Source of the DNA: an uncultured Aquimarina sp. | GTDB lineage: Bacteria; Bacteroidota; Bacteroidia; Flavobacteriales; Flavobacteriaceae | Direction of reading: 5' to 3' | Assembly (NCBI GenBank): GCA_947503135.1 | Contig: CANNCQ010000006.1 | Location: 62,001-126,000, forward strand | DNA: 64,000 bases | Shown here: piece by piece, positions 1 to 7,835 of the stretch | Layout of the letters: every line of letters begins with the position of its first letter | Position numbering within the stretch: the first letter of the stretch is position 1 | Translations under genes and position numbers: made by a program | The notes under the pieces: model-generated | Seen by the model: the letters and a program-made list of their open reading frames with translations, nothing else | Database searches by the model: none | What the model was told of the DNA's origin: nothing

Positions 1-842
1 TAACGAGATTGTATAAAAGCTTACAACAGCAATCTGTAAAAGATTTTGAATGGATAATTGTTGATGATGGGAGCGAAGATGATACAGAAATTGTTGTAAG
101 TAATATGATTAAAACGGAATTGAGTTTTCCTATATTTTATTACAAACAACAAAACCAAGGTAAACACGTGGCTATTAATAAGGGTTTGGAACATGCAAAC
201 AGCGATTTTTTTTATATAGTAGATAGTGATGATAGATTGCCAAAAAATGCGATTAAAGAATTAATACTTAAAGCGAAAACAGTAATTGATAAAAAGCATG
301 TAGCGGGTGTAGTTGGCTTAAAATGTTTTTTTGATGGTACTCCTGTGGGTTCAAATAATTTAAAAGAAGACATCACATGTAACTCATTTGATTTTAGATA
401 TAAATATGGAGTTACGGGAGATAAAGCAGAGCTTTTTAAAACTGAAGTTTTACGAAAATTTAATTTTCCTCAGTTTAAGGAAGAAACCTTTTTGCCAGAG
501 AGCATAGTTTGGAATAGGATAGCCAAAGATTATCAAATGCTGTATTTTAACAAAAATGTATATGAATGTGAATATTTGCAAGAAGGGCTTTCTGCTCATT
601 CTGTAGCATTGAGAAAAAAAAATCCACTGGGGGTACTGAATCTTTATTCAGAACTCATGGGTTACAATATTCCCAAAAAAGTAAAAATTAAAGCCTATGT
701 GAATTTTTGGAGATTCTTTTTTTGTTTGCCGGTACATAAGCATGTAGCAAATAGTAAACTATTAAAATTACAAGTAGGTTGCTATTTGTTTTTGCCTGTA
801 GGCTTTGCATATTATATAATTGATAAAGTTAAAGGTATATAA
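1..842 (+). CDS. Family 2 glycosyltransferase, 5' end cut off by the window
   Basis: This is a GT-A fold family 2 glycosyltransferase that adds a sugar from a nucleotide-sugar donor, probably during assembly of the surface polysaccharide encoded by this locus. The visible protein contains the nucleotide-binding stretch WIIVDDGSEDD and a DSDD metal-binding motif about 40 residues later. GT2 enzymes normally have 25-35 residues (a beta strand and a PxYN motif) before the first of these, and the reading frame is open to the window edge, so the TTG at base 9 is unlikely to be the real start. The next glycosyltransferase begins 1 base after its stop. The acceptor and the sugar cannot be read from the sequence. 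Confidence 0.85.
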   Translation, partial: TRLYKSLQQQSVKDFEWIIVDDGSEDDTEIVVSNMIKTELSFPIFYYKQQNQGKHVAINKGLEHANSDFFYIVDSDDRLPKNAIKELILKAKTVIDKKHVAGVVGLKCFFDGTPVGSNNLKEDITCNSFDFRYKYGVTGDKAELFKTEVLRKFNFPQFKEETFLPESIVWNRIAKDYQMLYFNKNVYECEYLQEGLSAHSVALRKKNPLGVLNLYSELMGYNIPKKVKIKAYVNFWRFFFCLPVHKHVANSKLLKLQVGCYLFLPVGFAYYIIDKVKGI

Positions 843-843
843 T

Positions 844-1929
844 ATGAAGGTACTTCATGTAATTACATCGTTGTTATTAGGAGGGGCAGAAAAACTATTA
901 GTAGACAGTTTGCCTCTATATAAAAAACAAAAAATACAGCCGGAGGTCTATATGCTTAATAACATCAAGGGACCTTTTTATGAAGTTTTGGTTAACGAGC
1001 ATAATATAAAAATTTACAATTCCGAAAAGTATAAGAGCGTTTATGATCCAAGGCATATTTTGCAAATAAGAAAATTGATTCCAAAATATGATATTGTACA
1101 TGTACACCTGTTTCCGGGGACTTATTTTGTGCCAATAGCTTCTCTTTTCATTAAAACAACAATAGTTTATACGGAGCATAGTACCGAAAATAGGAGAAGA
1201 AAATTGCTGTTTTTTAAGTGTTTGGATAGTGTTTTATACAGGAAATTTGATCGGATTTTTGCGATTTCCAAGGGGGTGCAAAATAACTTAGTCAAGCATC
1301 TTAATAAAAAAGATTCCGAAGTACGAGTAATTAATAATGGTATTAACATTGGTAATTATCATAATAGTAAACCGGTAACATTGCCTAAAATAGCCAAGTA
1401 TTCAAATATTATAATACAGGTATCAAATTTTTCCAAGCAAAAAGATCAAAATACTCTTATTAAAGCCTTAGGTAAGCTTCCAAAAGATAATTGTGTTGTG
1501 TTTGTAGGTGGAGGAGCATTATTAGAAAATAGTAAAAAACTAGTCAAACTTTTAGGCTTGGAGGACCAGGTGTTTTTTTTAGGCTATCGTTCAGATGTAC
1601 CAGCACTTTTAAAAGCGGCGCAGATATATGTTCAATCCTCACATTATGAGGGTTTCGGGTTATCTTGTGTAGAGGCTATGGCTTCTAACATGCCTGTAAT
1701 TGCATCCAATGTAAGGGGCTTATCAGAAATTGTAAATGGATACGGTGTTTTGTTTTCGCCAAGTAATGAGCAAGAGTTAGCGAGTAAATTAAACAGACTT
1801 ATAAAAGATCCCGAGCACTATAATACAGTAAGAGCTAAGTGCTTGGATAGAGCAAATGATTTTGCAATTGAAAAAATGGTTAGCAATTATATAAGTGAAT
1901 ACAATTATTTACTACAGGAAAAAGAATAA
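844..1929 (+). CDS. Family 4 glycosyltransferase (GT-B fold)
   Basis: This is a retaining GT-B glycosyltransferase of about 361 residues. It opens with the usual KVLHVITSLLLGGAEK strand-loop and near the C terminus has the donor-binding signature EGFGLSCVEAMA with the two conserved glutamates spaced as in family GT4. I chose the ATG at 844, directly after the upstream stop, because the protein then starts at the conserved first beta strand. A TTG at 820 in the same frame would overlap the previous gene. It lies in a same-strand run of polysaccharide genes and probably adds one sugar to a lipid-linked repeat unit. Sugar specificity is unknown. Confidence 0.88.
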   Translation: MKVLHVITSLLLGGAEKLLVDSLPLYKKQKIQPEVYMLNNIKGPFYEVLVNEHNIKIYNSEKYKSVYDPRHILQIRKLIPKYDIVHVHLFPGTYFVPIASLFIKTTIVYTEHSTENRRRKLLFFKCLDSVLYRKFDRIFAISKGVQNNLVKHLNKKDSEVRVINNGINIGNYHNSKPVTLPKIAKYSNIIIQVSNFSKQKDQNTLIKALGKLPKDNCVVFVGGGALLENSKKLVKLLGLEDQVFFLGYRSDVPALLKAAQIYVQSSHYEGFGLSCVEAMASNMPVIASNVRGLSEIVNGYGVLFSPSNEQELASKLNRLIKDPEHYNTVRAKCLDRANDFAIEKMVSNYISEYNYLLQEKE

Positions 1930-1964
1930 CTATTTATTTAAACAAAATAAATTACAGCTTGTAA

Positions 1965-3140
1965 ATGAAAAAGATAATAAGAGTAGCCACTATGTCAGGA
2001 TCTTTCACTTCATTATTAAGTGGACAGTTAAGGTTTATGTCGGATCATTATGAAATGATTGCCGTAGCATCTAGTGGAGGAAAGATTAATGGAGAAGATG
2101 TTATTGATGTTTTGGCTAAAAGTGAAGGCGTTCAAACATATACAGTGGAGATGACAAGGCAAATTACACCTCTTAAAGATTTTTTGGCCTTATGCAAGTT
2201 GTACAAATTATTTAAAAAAGAAAAACCAGATATAGTGCACAGTCATACACCTAAAGCAGGTACTTTAGCAATGATTGCAGCTAAGTTGGCCAATGTACCT
2301 CACCGGTTGCATACCATTGCAGGCCTTCCTTTGGTGGAAGCACAAGGCAAAAAAAGGAAATTGTTAAATTTGGTAGAGAAAATCACCTATGCTTGCGCTA
2401 CTCGAATTTACCCCAATTCCAAAGGGCTTAAAGAGATTGTTGTAGAAAATAATTTTACAACACCTCAAAAACTTAAAGTAATTGGCAACGGGAGTTCTAA
2501 TGGGATTGATACCTCTTTGTTCGATCCAAAAGAATACTCTGACTACCATAACAGTCAATTAAGGAGGAAGTTAAACATTAAGGATTCGGACTTTGTTTAT
2601 GTTTTTATGGGTCGATTGGTAAAGGATAAAGGGATTAATGAGTTAGTAAAGGCCTTTAAAAATATAAGTAAAGTTCAAAAAAATGTAAAATTATTATTAC
2701 TAGGTATATATGAAGAAGAATTAAATCCTTTATTGAAGGAAACACAATACGAAATAGAAAACAACTCAAACATATTGAAATTAGATTGGCAAGATGATGT
2801 AAGGCCTTATTTAGCAATATCAGATGTGCTTACATTTCCGAGCTATAGAGAAGGTTTTCCTAACACCGTAATGCAGGCTTGCGCTATGGAATTGCCATGT
2901 ATTGTTTCCGATATTAATGGCTGCAATGAAATTATTAGCAATAATATTAATGGAATTGTAATACCTGTAAAAAATATTCAAGCTTTGGAGCAGGCAATGA
3001 AAAAATTAGTTACCAATTCGGACTTATACAATACGTTAACCTTAAATACAAGGCAAGTAATTAAAAATAAATATGAGAGAGTTTTTGTTTGGGAACAAAT
3101 ATTAAATGAATATAATTTACTATTATCACAAAATGTATAA
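1965..3140 (+). CDS. Family 4 glycosyltransferase
   Basis: This is a second GT-B type glycosyltransferase (391 residues). It has an N-terminal acceptor-binding half with the segment HSHTPKAGTLA and a C-terminal donor-binding half with YREGFPNTVMQACAME, where the glutamates of the GT4 signature sit. It resembles bacterial enzymes that act on undecaprenyl-diphosphate-linked sugars, and its place immediately before a PglC-type sugar transferase fits that. Its last 8 bases overlap the start of the next gene, which suggests translational coupling. The acceptor and donor are not known. Confidence 0.87.
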   Translation: MKKIIRVATMSGSFTSLLSGQLRFMSDHYEMIAVASSGGKINGEDVIDVLAKSEGVQTYTVEMTRQITPLKDFLALCKLYKLFKKEKPDIVHSHTPKAGTLAMIAAKLANVPHRLHTIAGLPLVEAQGKKRKLLNLVEKITYACATRIYPNSKGLKEIVVENNFTTPQKLKVIGNGSSNGIDTSLFDPKEYSDYHNSQLRRKLNIKDSDFVYVFMGRLVKDKGINELVKAFKNISKVQKNVKLLLLGIYEEELNPLLKETQYEIENNSNILKLDWQDDVRPYLAISDVLTFPSYREGFPNTVMQACAMELPCIVSDINGCNEIISNNINGIVIPVKNIQALEQAMKKLVTNSDLYNTLTLNTRQVIKNKYERVFVWEQILNEYNLLLSQNV

Positions 3141-3738
3141 ACACTTTATTAAACGATTAATTGATTTAATTGTATCAATTTTAGGTTTTTTATTCTTTTT
3201 ACCTTTAATGCTGCTACTAACGGTAGTTTTGTTTTTTGTAAATAAAGGAGAGCCTTTTTTCTTTCAAGAGCGGCCAGGTAAAAATGGAAAAATATTTAAG
3301 CTCATAAAGTTTAAAAGTATGACTAATAAAACGGATCAGTCAGGTGAATTACTTCCTTTTAAAGATAGAATTACTAAAACGGGAACATTTATAAGAAAAC
3401 TATCTTTAGATGAACTCCCTCAAATTATAAATATTATAAAAGGCGACATGAGTATAATTGGTCCAAGGCCTTTGCTTGTAGAATATTTGCCATTATACGA
3501 TAATGTTCAAAAACGCCGTCACGAAGTTAAGCCAGGTTTATCGGGATGGGCACAAGTAAACGGAAGAAACTCTATTAGTTGGAATCAAAAATTTGAGCTT
3601 GACGTGTGGTATGTAGATCACGTTTCATTTAAATTAGATTTTTTGATTTTTTTAAAGACCTTCAAAAAGGTTTTTTTAAAAGAAGGGGTTAACGTTTCGG
3701 ATTCTCATAATATGCCTTTGTTTGATGGGTCTAACTAG
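3133..3738 (+). CDS. Undecaprenyl-phosphate sugar-1-phosphate transferase (PglC/WcaJ type)
   Basis: This is a monotopic initiating phosphoglycosyl transferase of about 201 residues, the size of a stand-alone PglC-type catalytic domain. It transfers a sugar-1-phosphate from a UDP-sugar to undecaprenyl phosphate and so starts repeat-unit synthesis. An N-terminal hydrophobic segment (about residues 8-35) is followed by FFQERPGKNGKIF, then LSLDELPQIINIIKGDMSIIGPRP with its catalytic Asp-Glu pair, then KPGLSGWAQVNGRN. I took the ATG at 3133 because the upstream candidate at 3106 lies deep inside the previous gene. With the CapD-like and DegT-like enzymes nearby, its substrate may be a UDP-4-amino-4,6-dideoxy sugar derivative (inference). 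Confidence 0.9.
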   Translation: MYKHFIKRLIDLIVSILGFLFFLPLMLLLTVVLFFVNKGEPFFFQERPGKNGKIFKLIKFKSMTNKTDQSGELLPFKDRITKTGTFIRKLSLDELPQIINIIKGDMSIIGPRPLLVEYLPLYDNVQKRRHEVKPGLSGWAQVNGRNSISWNQKFELDVWYVDHVSFKLDFLIFLKTFKKVFLKEGVNVSDSHNMPLFDGSN

Positions 3739-3882
3739 TTGCGCTTTAGTTGTTTTTACAGAGATTTTTTAAAATAAAAGAATCTTAAGTATTCCTTTTT
3801 AAATTAGAAAATTCACTTTTAGTTAATTATAATTATTAACACCGTTGAATTGTAATTTATTTGCAGAGTAAATTTATTTGAA

Positions 3883-5016
3883 TTGGAAATTAAGACACAA
3901 AACAAGATTTGGCTTTCTGCTCCTCACATGGGGGGGGCAGAAATTGATTATGTAAATCAGGCTTTTTCTAGTAATTGGATAGCCCCTGTAGGACCCAATA
4001 TAAATGAGTTCGAAAAAGACATTTCTAATTATTTAGCGGAAGGGAAGTACGTGGCTGCACTTTGTTCAGGAACTGCTTCAATTCATTTAGGATTAAAATT
4101 ACTTAATGTTACCCAAGGCGATGTGGTTTTATGCCAAAGTATGACGTTTGCAGCATCGGCAAATCCTATAAAATACCTTAATGCAAGGCCTGTTTTTATA
4201 GATAGCGAAACAAGCACTTGGAACATGTGCCCTTTATTGCTAGAAAAAGCAATTAAAGAGCACATAGCAATAAACAAGAAACCAAAAGCCATACTAGCAG
4301 TTCATTTATACGGCATGCCTTACAAGATAAGAGAAATACATGAGCTTGCTAATAAGTATCAAATACCGGTATTGGAAGACAGTGCCGAAGCATTGGGAAG
4401 TACCTTTGAAGGTAGGAAATGTGGTGTTTTTGGAAACTTGTCAATTTTTTCATTTAACGGTAATAAAATCATTACCACTTCTGGAGGAGGAGCACTAGTA
4501 TGTAATTCTCAATCAATAAAAGAAGAGGCTGTTTTTTTTGCAACCCAAGCAAAAGATAATTTTCCCCACTACCAACACACAGAGCTTGGCTTTAATTACA
4601 GGATGAGTAATGTCATTGCAGGTATTGGTAGAGGGCAAATGGAAGTCCTTGAGCAAAGAGTTGAGTCGAGACGACAAAATTTTGAGTACTATAAATTAAT
4701 GCTTTCCGATGTTCCTAATATTTCTTTTTTAGAAGAACCACAAGGAAGTTTTAGCAATAGGTGGTTAACAACAATTTTAACCGACTCGTTCACTACAAGA
4801 GAAAAAATAAGAATAGCGCTAGACGCGGAAAATATTGAATCTAGACCATTGTGGAAACCAATGCACAGTCAACCATTGTATGTTAAAGAGAAATCATACA
4901 TAAATGGTGTTTCGGATGAATTGTTTGACAAAGGCTTGTGTTTGCCTAGTGGTTCTAATTTAAATAAAGAAGATATAGAGTTAGTTGTTTCAATCATAAA
5001 AACTGTAATATTATGA
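3883..5016 (+). CDS. DegT/DnrJ/EryC1/StrS family PLP-dependent sugar aminotransferase
   Basis: This PLP enzyme (377 residues) probably aminates a 4-keto nucleotide sugar, as PglE does in bacillosamine synthesis. The internal-aldimine lysine is visible in FNGNKIITTSGGG, and the early segment ALCSGTASIHLGL is the cofactor phosphate-binding region. The start is a TTG at 3883. The frame is closed by a stop at 3853-3855 and the next ATG lies within a conserved segment, so TTG is the best choice. It follows a 144-base gap after the sugar transferase and overlaps the CapD-like dehydratase by 4 bases (ATGA). The pair therefore probably acts in sequence: dehydratase, then aminotransferase. Confidence 0.9.
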   Translation: MEIKTQNKIWLSAPHMGGAEIDYVNQAFSSNWIAPVGPNINEFEKDISNYLAEGKYVAALCSGTASIHLGLKLLNVTQGDVVLCQSMTFAASANPIKYLNARPVFIDSETSTWNMCPLLLEKAIKEHIAINKKPKAILAVHLYGMPYKIREIHELANKYQIPVLEDSAEALGSTFEGRKCGVFGNLSIFSFNGNKIITTSGGGALVCNSQSIKEEAVFFATQAKDNFPHYQHTELGFNYRMSNVIAGIGRGQMEVLEQRVESRRQNFEYYKLMLSDVPNISFLEEPQGSFSNRWLTTILTDSFTTREKIRIALDAENIESRPLWKPMHSQPLYVKEKSYINGVSDELFDKGLCLPSGSNLNKEDIELVVSIIKTVIL

Positions 5017-6974
5017 TTAGACAATTATTAATAAAAAATATCGAGCGCCACGCTTCCAAGTGGATGATACTTGCAATTGATCTGCTTATTGTAGCTTTTT
5101 CCTTTCTTGTAAGTTATTTTATGAGGTTTAGTATTGCTTATAATTTCACCGACTCTAACTTTTTGGTGCAATTGGCTTTTGTGGTTTCATTGTCAGGTTT
5201 CGTGTTTCTAATAACCGGATCATACAAAGGGATTATCAGGCAAACAGGTCTTAAAGACGCATACAAGCTGGTTAATGCAATGGCTATGTTGTGGATTATT
5301 TGTTACTGTTTTGTGAAGGTTATTAGAATGTTTTTTAATCTCGAAATTTTAAACATGCCAATTTCAGTAGTAAATTTATTTTGCATTTGGAGTTTGGGAA
5401 TGCTAATTATTAGTAGAGTGTTATTTAAGTATTTATACAATTATACCAAACAGGTACTCGGACATTCCTCTAAGGTCGAAAGTATACAGGTATTAATTTA
5501 TGGAGGGGGAGAGGCTGGTATGCGTACCCTTAACACTTTAGTAAATAATTCAGAAAAATTAATTACTGTTGCTGGTTTCATAACAAATAATAAGCAAGAA
5601 ATAGGTAGGACCATAAACGGAATACCATTTTACGATTCGGTTGAGGTTACAAAAAGTTTTATTGACAAAATGAGTATTAAGGAAGTTATCATTTCCGACT
5701 CAAATATTGAAACGGCACAGCTAAACCAAGTTTACAACAATTACATATCTTTGGGGCTTCAAGTTAAATTAGTCCCTCATTTTAAAGATTGGACCGAGGG
5801 TAAACTAAAGGTTTCACAAATAAAACAAATTGAAATTGAGGATTTGTTAGATAGAGCACCTATAGCTATAGAAAATAAAAATGTTACTAAGGAGTTTAAA
5901 AATAAAACGGTATTAGTAACAGGAGCAGCAGGGTCAATAGGTAAAGAATTGGTCATACAGCTTTTAAAACTCGATATAAAAAAATTAATACTTCTAGATC
6001 AGGCGGAGTCTGCGCTTTATGATTTACAACAAAATTTAATACAGGATAAGGCTTCTAATTTTGAAATAATTGTAACCGATATAAGAAATGAAAAATCAAT
6101 AGAAAATATTTTTGAACGTTATAAACCAAATATCGTGTTTCATGCAGCGGCATATAAGCATGTGCCTTTAATGGAGGAATTTCCTGCCGAATCTGTTAAA
6201 ACTAATATTTTAGGAACTTGTATTTTGGCTGATAATGCAGTTAAATATAATGTGGAGAAATTTATTTTTATATCTACAGACAAAGCCGTTAATCCAACTA
6301 ACGTTATGGGAGCCACTAAAAGAGTAGCCGAAATATACTTACAAAGTTTGGATGTGGAATCCACTACAAAATTTGTAACAACTAGGTTTGGAAATGTTTT
6401 AGGATCTAACGGATCGGTGATTCCGTTATTTAAAAAACAAATAGATAAAGGAGGGCCAATAACTGTTACTGATAAGGAAATAACAAGATACTTTATGACG
6501 ATACCTGAAGCTTCACAGCTCGTTATTGAGGCGGCAACTATGGGTAATGGTGGAGAAATATTTCTTTTTGATATGGGGCAACCGGTTAAAATATTTGATT
6601 TAGCTAAACGTATGATAAGCTTATCGGGTTTAAATTATCCCAAGGATATCGATATAGAAATTGTTGGTCTAAGGCCAGGAGAGAAACTTTATGAAGAGTT
6701 GTTAACTACTTCGGAAAATAGCTTACCGACTTATCATAAAAAGATTAAAATTAATAAGTTTAGTCCTCAAAAGTTATATTTAGATAATCAATTAGTAATT
6801 AAAAATTTTCTAAATTCTAAATTTGAAAATAGTAATGAATATATTTTAAGAAAATTAAAAGAAATTGTACCAGAGTACGCTCCTAAAAATCCTATTTACA
6901 AATTATCCAAGCTATTAAATACAAATAACGAGCTGAATCTTAATTCACCTTTATACAAAGTTGCAAATAGCTAA
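5013..6974 (+). CDS. Membrane-bound UDP-sugar 4,6-dehydratase (CapD/WbpM/PglF type)
   Basis: This is a 653-residue integral membrane dehydratase, the long form of the family. About four transmembrane helices fill the first 140 residues. A first Rossmann region follows near residue 164 (IYGGGEAGM) and the extended SDR catalytic domain begins near residue 302 with the NAD-binding TGAAGSIGKEL. The catalytic region reads STDKAVNPTNVMGATKR near residue 431. Methionine stands where classical SDRs have tyrosine, as is usual for WbpM/PglF enzymes. It should convert a UDP-GlcNAc-type sugar to the 4-keto-6-deoxy form, which the overlapping DegT-type gene product would aminate. Confidence 0.9.
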   Translation: MIRQLLIKNIERHASKWMILAIDLLIVAFSFLVSYFMRFSIAYNFTDSNFLVQLAFVVSLSGFVFLITGSYKGIIRQTGLKDAYKLVNAMAMLWIICYCFVKVIRMFFNLEILNMPISVVNLFCIWSLGMLIISRVLFKYLYNYTKQVLGHSSKVESIQVLIYGGGEAGMRTLNTLVNNSEKLITVAGFITNNKQEIGRTINGIPFYDSVEVTKSFIDKMSIKEVIISDSNIETAQLNQVYNNYISLGLQVKLVPHFKDWTEGKLKVSQIKQIEIEDLLDRAPIAIENKNVTKEFKNKTVLVTGAAGSIGKELVIQLLKLDIKKLILLDQAESALYDLQQNLIQDKASNFEIIVTDIRNEKSIENIFERYKPNIVFHAAAYKHVPLMEEFPAESVKTNILGTCILADNAVKYNVEKFIFISTDKAVNPTNVMGATKRVAEIYLQSLDVESTTKFVTTRFGNVLGSNGSVIPLFKKQIDKGGPITVTDKEITRYFMTIPEASQLVIEAATMGNGGEIFLFDMGQPVKIFDLAKRMISLSGLNYPKDIDIEIVGLRPGEKLYEELLTTSENSLPTYHKKIKINKFSPQKLYLDNQLVIKNFLNSKFENSNEYILRKLKEIVPEYAPKNPIYKLSKLLNTNNELNLNSPLYKVANS

Positions 6975-7024
6975 GTTTGTTTCAAATTTAGATTAATTTT
7001 ATTCCCTTTTTATCAAAAATTTAT

Positions 7025-7804
7025 ATGTCAACAAATAAGTATTTATTTTCTGTAATTTTATTACTGGTGATTTCGTGCCGTACCCCAAAAAACGTTGTTT
7101 ATTTTCAGGAGTCTAATGATCAGGAAAATATTACTTCTTCAAACAACTCTAATTTATTGTACAAAATTGGAGATGAGCTTGAAATTCTTGTTTCTGCACC
7201 GGATGCAGAAACGGTAATGCCTTTTAACAAAAATTCGCAGTCCAATACCAATGTTTCAGCTTCAGCCTCTAATAGGCAAACAGCTTTGGGATCTACCTAT
7301 ATAATTAATGCAGACGGGAATATAAATTTTCCCGTATTAGGTAAATTGAAAGTAATAAACCTAAATCAAGTGCAGGTACAAGGTCTAATTCAGGAGCGGC
7401 TTAAAGTGTTTGTAAATACTGCTTTAGTATCCGTACGACTCAAAAATTTTAAGATAACTATTTTGGGAGAAGTAAATAGCCCTGGTTTGTATTCAATTTC
7501 AGACGAAAGGATAACAATAATAGAGGCTTTAGGCTTGGCCAATGACATGACAATTAAAGGTAAAAGAGAAAATATTACCGTAGTAAGGGAAAGCGAAGAG
7601 GGCAAAATATATCATAAAATAGACATCACTTCCAAAGATATATTTGATTCGCCTATATATTATTTAAAACAAAATGATGTTGTTTACGTAGAGCCTAATA
7701 AAGCACAAATACAATTTTCGCAAAATAATAAATGGTCGCGTATACTTGCCACTATAGGATCAATATTAAGTATTGCACTTTCTGCTGTAGCCTTGTCAAG
7801 ATAA
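7025..7804 (+). CDS. Wza-like polysaccharide export lipoprotein (Poly_export and SLBB domains)
   Basis: This is an outer-membrane polysaccharide export protein of the OPX family (259 residues). The N terminus is a lipoprotein signal peptide with the lipobox cysteine at residue 18 (LVIS before C). The Poly_export domain starts near YKIGDELEILV, and an SLBB domain contains ILGEVNSPGLYSI. A C-terminal hydrophobic segment (about residues 238-257) may anchor the protein in the membrane. It is shorter than E. coli Wza, as is common in Bacteroidota. It lies 31 bases before the Wzc-like kinase, its expected partner across the envelope. Confidence 0.9.
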   Translation: MSTNKYLFSVILLLVISCRTPKNVVYFQESNDQENITSSNNSNLLYKIGDELEILVSAPDAETVMPFNKNSQSNTNVSASASNRQTALGSTYIINADGNINFPVLGKLKVINLNQVQVQGLIQERLKVFVNTALVSVRLKNFKITILGEVNSPGLYSISDERITIIEALGLANDMTIKGKRENITVVRESEEGKIYHKIDITSKDIFDSPIYYLKQNDVVYVEPNKAQIQFSQNNKWSRILATIGSILSIALSAVALSR

Positions 7805-7835
7805 AAAAGTAGTTTAAAGATTTTTCAAAACAAAT

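Noticed and set aside
3739..3882. A small RNA or missed gene between the sugar transferase and the aminotransferase
   Set aside because: The 144 bases are AT-rich with several stops in every frame. There is no strong hairpin and no full -7 box at a normal distance.
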